Origin: Peronospora farinosa
Taxonomy: Eukaryota; Oomycota; Peronosporomycetes; Peronosporales; Peronosporaceae
Length of the DNA stretch: 64,000 nt
Assembly: GCA_947646735.1 (NCBI GenBank)
Contig: CANTFK010000239.1
Span: 402,782-466,781 of the forward strand
Direction: 5' to 3'
Shown here piece by piece: positions 61,401-64,000 of this stretch (position 1 is its first letter; each line of letters begins with the position of its first letter). Position numbers and translations under genes: made by a program. The notes beneath the pieces were generated by a model. The model did not search any database. It was not told the origin of the DNA and saw only the letters and a program-made list of their open reading frames with translations.

Positions 61401-64000
61401 CCTCTTCGTGTGATTGCATCACCTCGAAACGATTCATACTCGCTCGATTGCGATCAAAATCTTCCAGCAAAGCACCGCAATTTAATCGGCCTCATCTATA
61501 CAAGACGGTTCGCCATAACCTTTCCAATACACCAAAATTTGACGGTACACCCGACCATAACGTGTCTTACGGCCCGATCGTACATCTGCAATCCTTTCCA
61601 CTTCGAACTCACCCTCCTCCAGATCACCTTTCCAGCTATCTTCTGGTAACAATGCTTCATCGAAATCTATTCGATCCGCCTCCACTGCATTTAGCAAATT
61701 CGTAGGCCGTTCCGGGAAAACTTTGACCAGTTTCAATTTAGAAACATGGACTATTGGAAACAGTCTATACGGGTTACCTGCGATTTCCAACCGTACAGCG
61801 TGATCACCACATTTGTCGGCTACACGAAACGGTCCGTCTCACATGTGAGCCAGCTTCCGAGCGTATCCATCCTTGACCCGATCTAGATAGAGCCATACTT
61901 GCGATCCGCAGCTTATTTTCAATTACTCGTGATCTGCATTATGGCGATCGGCTCGATCTTGAATCGCAAGTTTCAGTCGATCATTCACCACCGATCGTGC
62001 TCTTTGATACTGGCGTTGTATGCCATCTCGCCATCGTCATGGATCTCGGTCACGTGGCTTTGTGCTTCCTAATGGCAGGGTGGCCTCCAAAGTTGATCGT
62101 GGGTCCCAACCGTGAATAAAATAGAAAGGTGTATCCCCACGGACACGATCTTGCGCGGTATTAATCGCAAAAGTCAATCGCTCTGCATATTCGTCCCAAT
62201 CCTATTAATTCTCATCCTTCACATACATATTGATTGCTCTGGTCAGAGTTTGAACCATTAGCTCAGCTGTGCCATTTGCTTGCGGTCTGTATGCCATAGT
62301 AGCCCGCTGTTTCTGTCCTGCGATCTTATTAATAGCTCGGAAGAAATCAGACATAAATCCCGTCTCTCAATCATGGCGGATTGCTTCACTTGTACCAAAT
62401 TGTCGAGATACGCATTCTTCGTAATTCTCTGCAATGGTTTATGCAGTTCTAGACGAACTAGCCTTCGCGATCACATAACCAGAGAACAAATCGATCCACA
62501 ATAGCAGTTCGGTGTTCCCTTTGAATGATCGCGGCAACGACGGGATATGATCCATAGCCAAGATTTGAAAAGGATAGGTTGCCTGCAAATTTCCTGGTGA
62601 TCTTCCGTGATCAGAGGGTCTCCCTTTGCCCGTTTCACAATCCACACATTCTCCTACATAGCGTTGCACACTCCGGTACAATCCGCGCCAATGAAAATAT
62701 ATCCTGATTCGTTGGTAAGTCCGACCGATTCCTTGGTGACCGCCCTCCAGACTTGTATGGTAATGATGTAAGAAGTCTGACTGCAATAGCTCTGGTATCA
62801 CCAAACGGTCCAGCTCTGCACGACTTTCGGATCTCGCCACCGATCCAGGGCAAAAAAATAATAATCCACTTTGATCCACTTCGTATTCGGATGCGATCAG
62901 CGTGCAGGTCTTCGCTTCTTCTGCTGTCAACCTGGCGACCTCCCCGATCAGATATGTCTTCAAGCTGGATATCCAATTCTCTTCATCCTGTGCTTGCCTT
63001 ATTCGATCGATCCGCACTTGATGCACGATCTCCTTCTGTAAAACTTCTGGTTGACAGCGTCTTCTTACGGCCGATCGAGTGATCGCAGCTACTCTGACTA
63101 CTTGATCGACTTGACTCGGAAGCAACAACTCATTCAATTGATTGAGTGTGATCAGATCTTGGCGGTCTCTGTCGGAAACAACGGATATACCTTTCTCTTG
63201 CTGTAGAGCTTCGCTAGCTAGCCGATCAGCACTCTGATTCTATTCTCGCTTCATATGAAGGAAATCGTGATTCGGCCACGATCGGAGTTTTTCCATAGCT
63301 TGACGACGCAGCAATTGTAGGCCGGGTGCTTTGCAGTCGATCTCGCCACGCATTTGCCTGATCACCAAATTTGAATCACCGCAAATAATTACACGTCCCC
63401 TGGTCTGATCAGCTAGCAAATCGAAACTGAGGATTAGTCCTCGATATTCTGCTTCGTTCACCGTCAGATTAGTCGTAAATTCAAAGGCGGCAGCTACGAT
63501 CGTCCACTCTGGTAATTTCCATATGATCGCACTGTATTCTCCGCCCTTCCTTTTTACCCTAGCCGATCCATCGAAACTGGCCACCAGGAGGCTTTCTCCT
63601 ATTTCCACTGTGGGTGGCGGCATACTCATTGTTTGCCTGGGCTGTTTCCTTGGAGCGATCGCGATCAGCACTTCATCCACTTCCTCACGGGGGTTTATAC
63701 TCGAGGCCAGTGTATCCAATATCTCGTCCTCGCCCTTCTCACTTCGGCGGATCTCCAATGTCCAATTCAAGAGTAATGCAGCCCATCTGCCTAGTCTCCC
63801 ATTGAGACCCGAAGACTGCAACAACCAAGCCAGACTGGAATATCTCGTAAGTACTACGATCGCACGTGAGACCAACATAGTATAACAAATTTACAAAATT
63901 CGGAGGAGAGCTAAGACTTTCTTTTCAACCATCCCGTAATTAATCTCATTAGGCTTCAACGTCCGACTAGTGAAGGTGACCGGCCAAAACACTCCATCAT
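61401..64000 (-). mobile_element. Ty3/Gypsy pol with two RNase H domains, integrase and chromodomain (partial, degenerate)
   Basis: Minus strand, running off the right edge. From 64000: the end of the usual RT-RNase H (VFWPVTFTSRTLKPNEINYG) with an in-frame TAA near 63890, then TRYSSLAWLLQSSGLNGRLG; a second RNase H at about 63640-63190 (LLVASFDGSARVKRKGG; NEAEYRGLILSFDLLADQ; VIICGDSNLVIRQMRGE; HMKRE.NQSADRLASEAL); integrase zinc-binding and core (FLHHYHTSLEGGHQGIGRTY; CVDCETGKG; ILAMDHIPSLPRSFKGNTEL) at 63137-62439; and a C-terminal region with a chromodomain (EVERIADVRSGRKTRYGRV, ILVYWKGYGEPS) at 61790-61482. Stops at several points show it is inactive. Confidence 0.85.

Noticed and set aside
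1..64000. tRNA or rRNA genes
   Set aside because: No TTC-A/B-box pair with a foldable cloverleaf or rRNA-like block was noticed by eye; a tRNAscan or Rfam run would settle this.

Overview
This window looks like nuclear DNA of an oomycete, probably of the Phytophthora/downy-mildew group. The genes are compact and mostly intronless or carry one to three short GT-AG introns of about 59-97 nt. One gene has an Inr-FPR-like core promoter (TCATTC followed by ATTTC). The gene set mixes animal-like proteins (6-4 photolyase/cryptochrome, PYM, RPC4, HMGB) with features familiar in oomycetes: unusual domain fusions, an expansin-like secreted protein, and Ty3/Gypsy and Ty1/Copia remains on both strands. 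No rRNA, tRNA or CRISPR was seen.

Layout. 0.7-22.3 kb is gene-rich: a His/Asp-rich GPI-type surface protein, photolyase/cryptochrome, two MFS paralogues flanking a homocysteine S-methyltransferase, a coiled-coil/UFD1/UBX/UBA protein, exosome subunit RRP42, a SAC1-type phosphoinositide phosphatase, a CUE-domain protein, a ceramide synthase, and two uncertain spliced genes. 22.9-37 kb is a graveyard of nested LTR retrotransposons: a solo LTR with a 5-bp target duplication, two related Gypsy-like LTR families, several minisatellite arrays, a degenerate minus-strand Gypsy pol, rearranged Copia pieces, and two AT-rich inserts that resemble organellar DNA. 37.2-54.5 kb is gene-rich again: a C2H2 plus three-repeat Myb factor, a methionine-salvage fusion enzyme (decayed ARD + MtnB + MtnC), a CENP-B/Psq-like DNA-binding gene with a frame break, a two-HMG-box protein, RPC4, a CCCH + AlkB-like oxygenase, PYM, and two neighbouring Ser-rich single-pass membrane proteins, one with an expansin-like domain. 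56-64 kb is a second retroelement cluster that repeats the first one's architecture on the same strand and ends in a minus-strand Gypsy element with two RNase H domains, running off the window.

Functional links. Methyl-group/methionine metabolism appears twice (homocysteine methyltransferase; methionine salvage fusion). RNA processing and translation are represented by RRP42, RPC4 and PYM, and lipid signalling by SAC1 and ceramide synthase. These are ordinary eukaryotic neighbours rather than an operon-like system. The most distinctive items are the fusion proteins and the structure of the two retroelement clusters. Splice sites were placed by eye from reading frame and GT-AG signals; no transcript evidence or database search was available.
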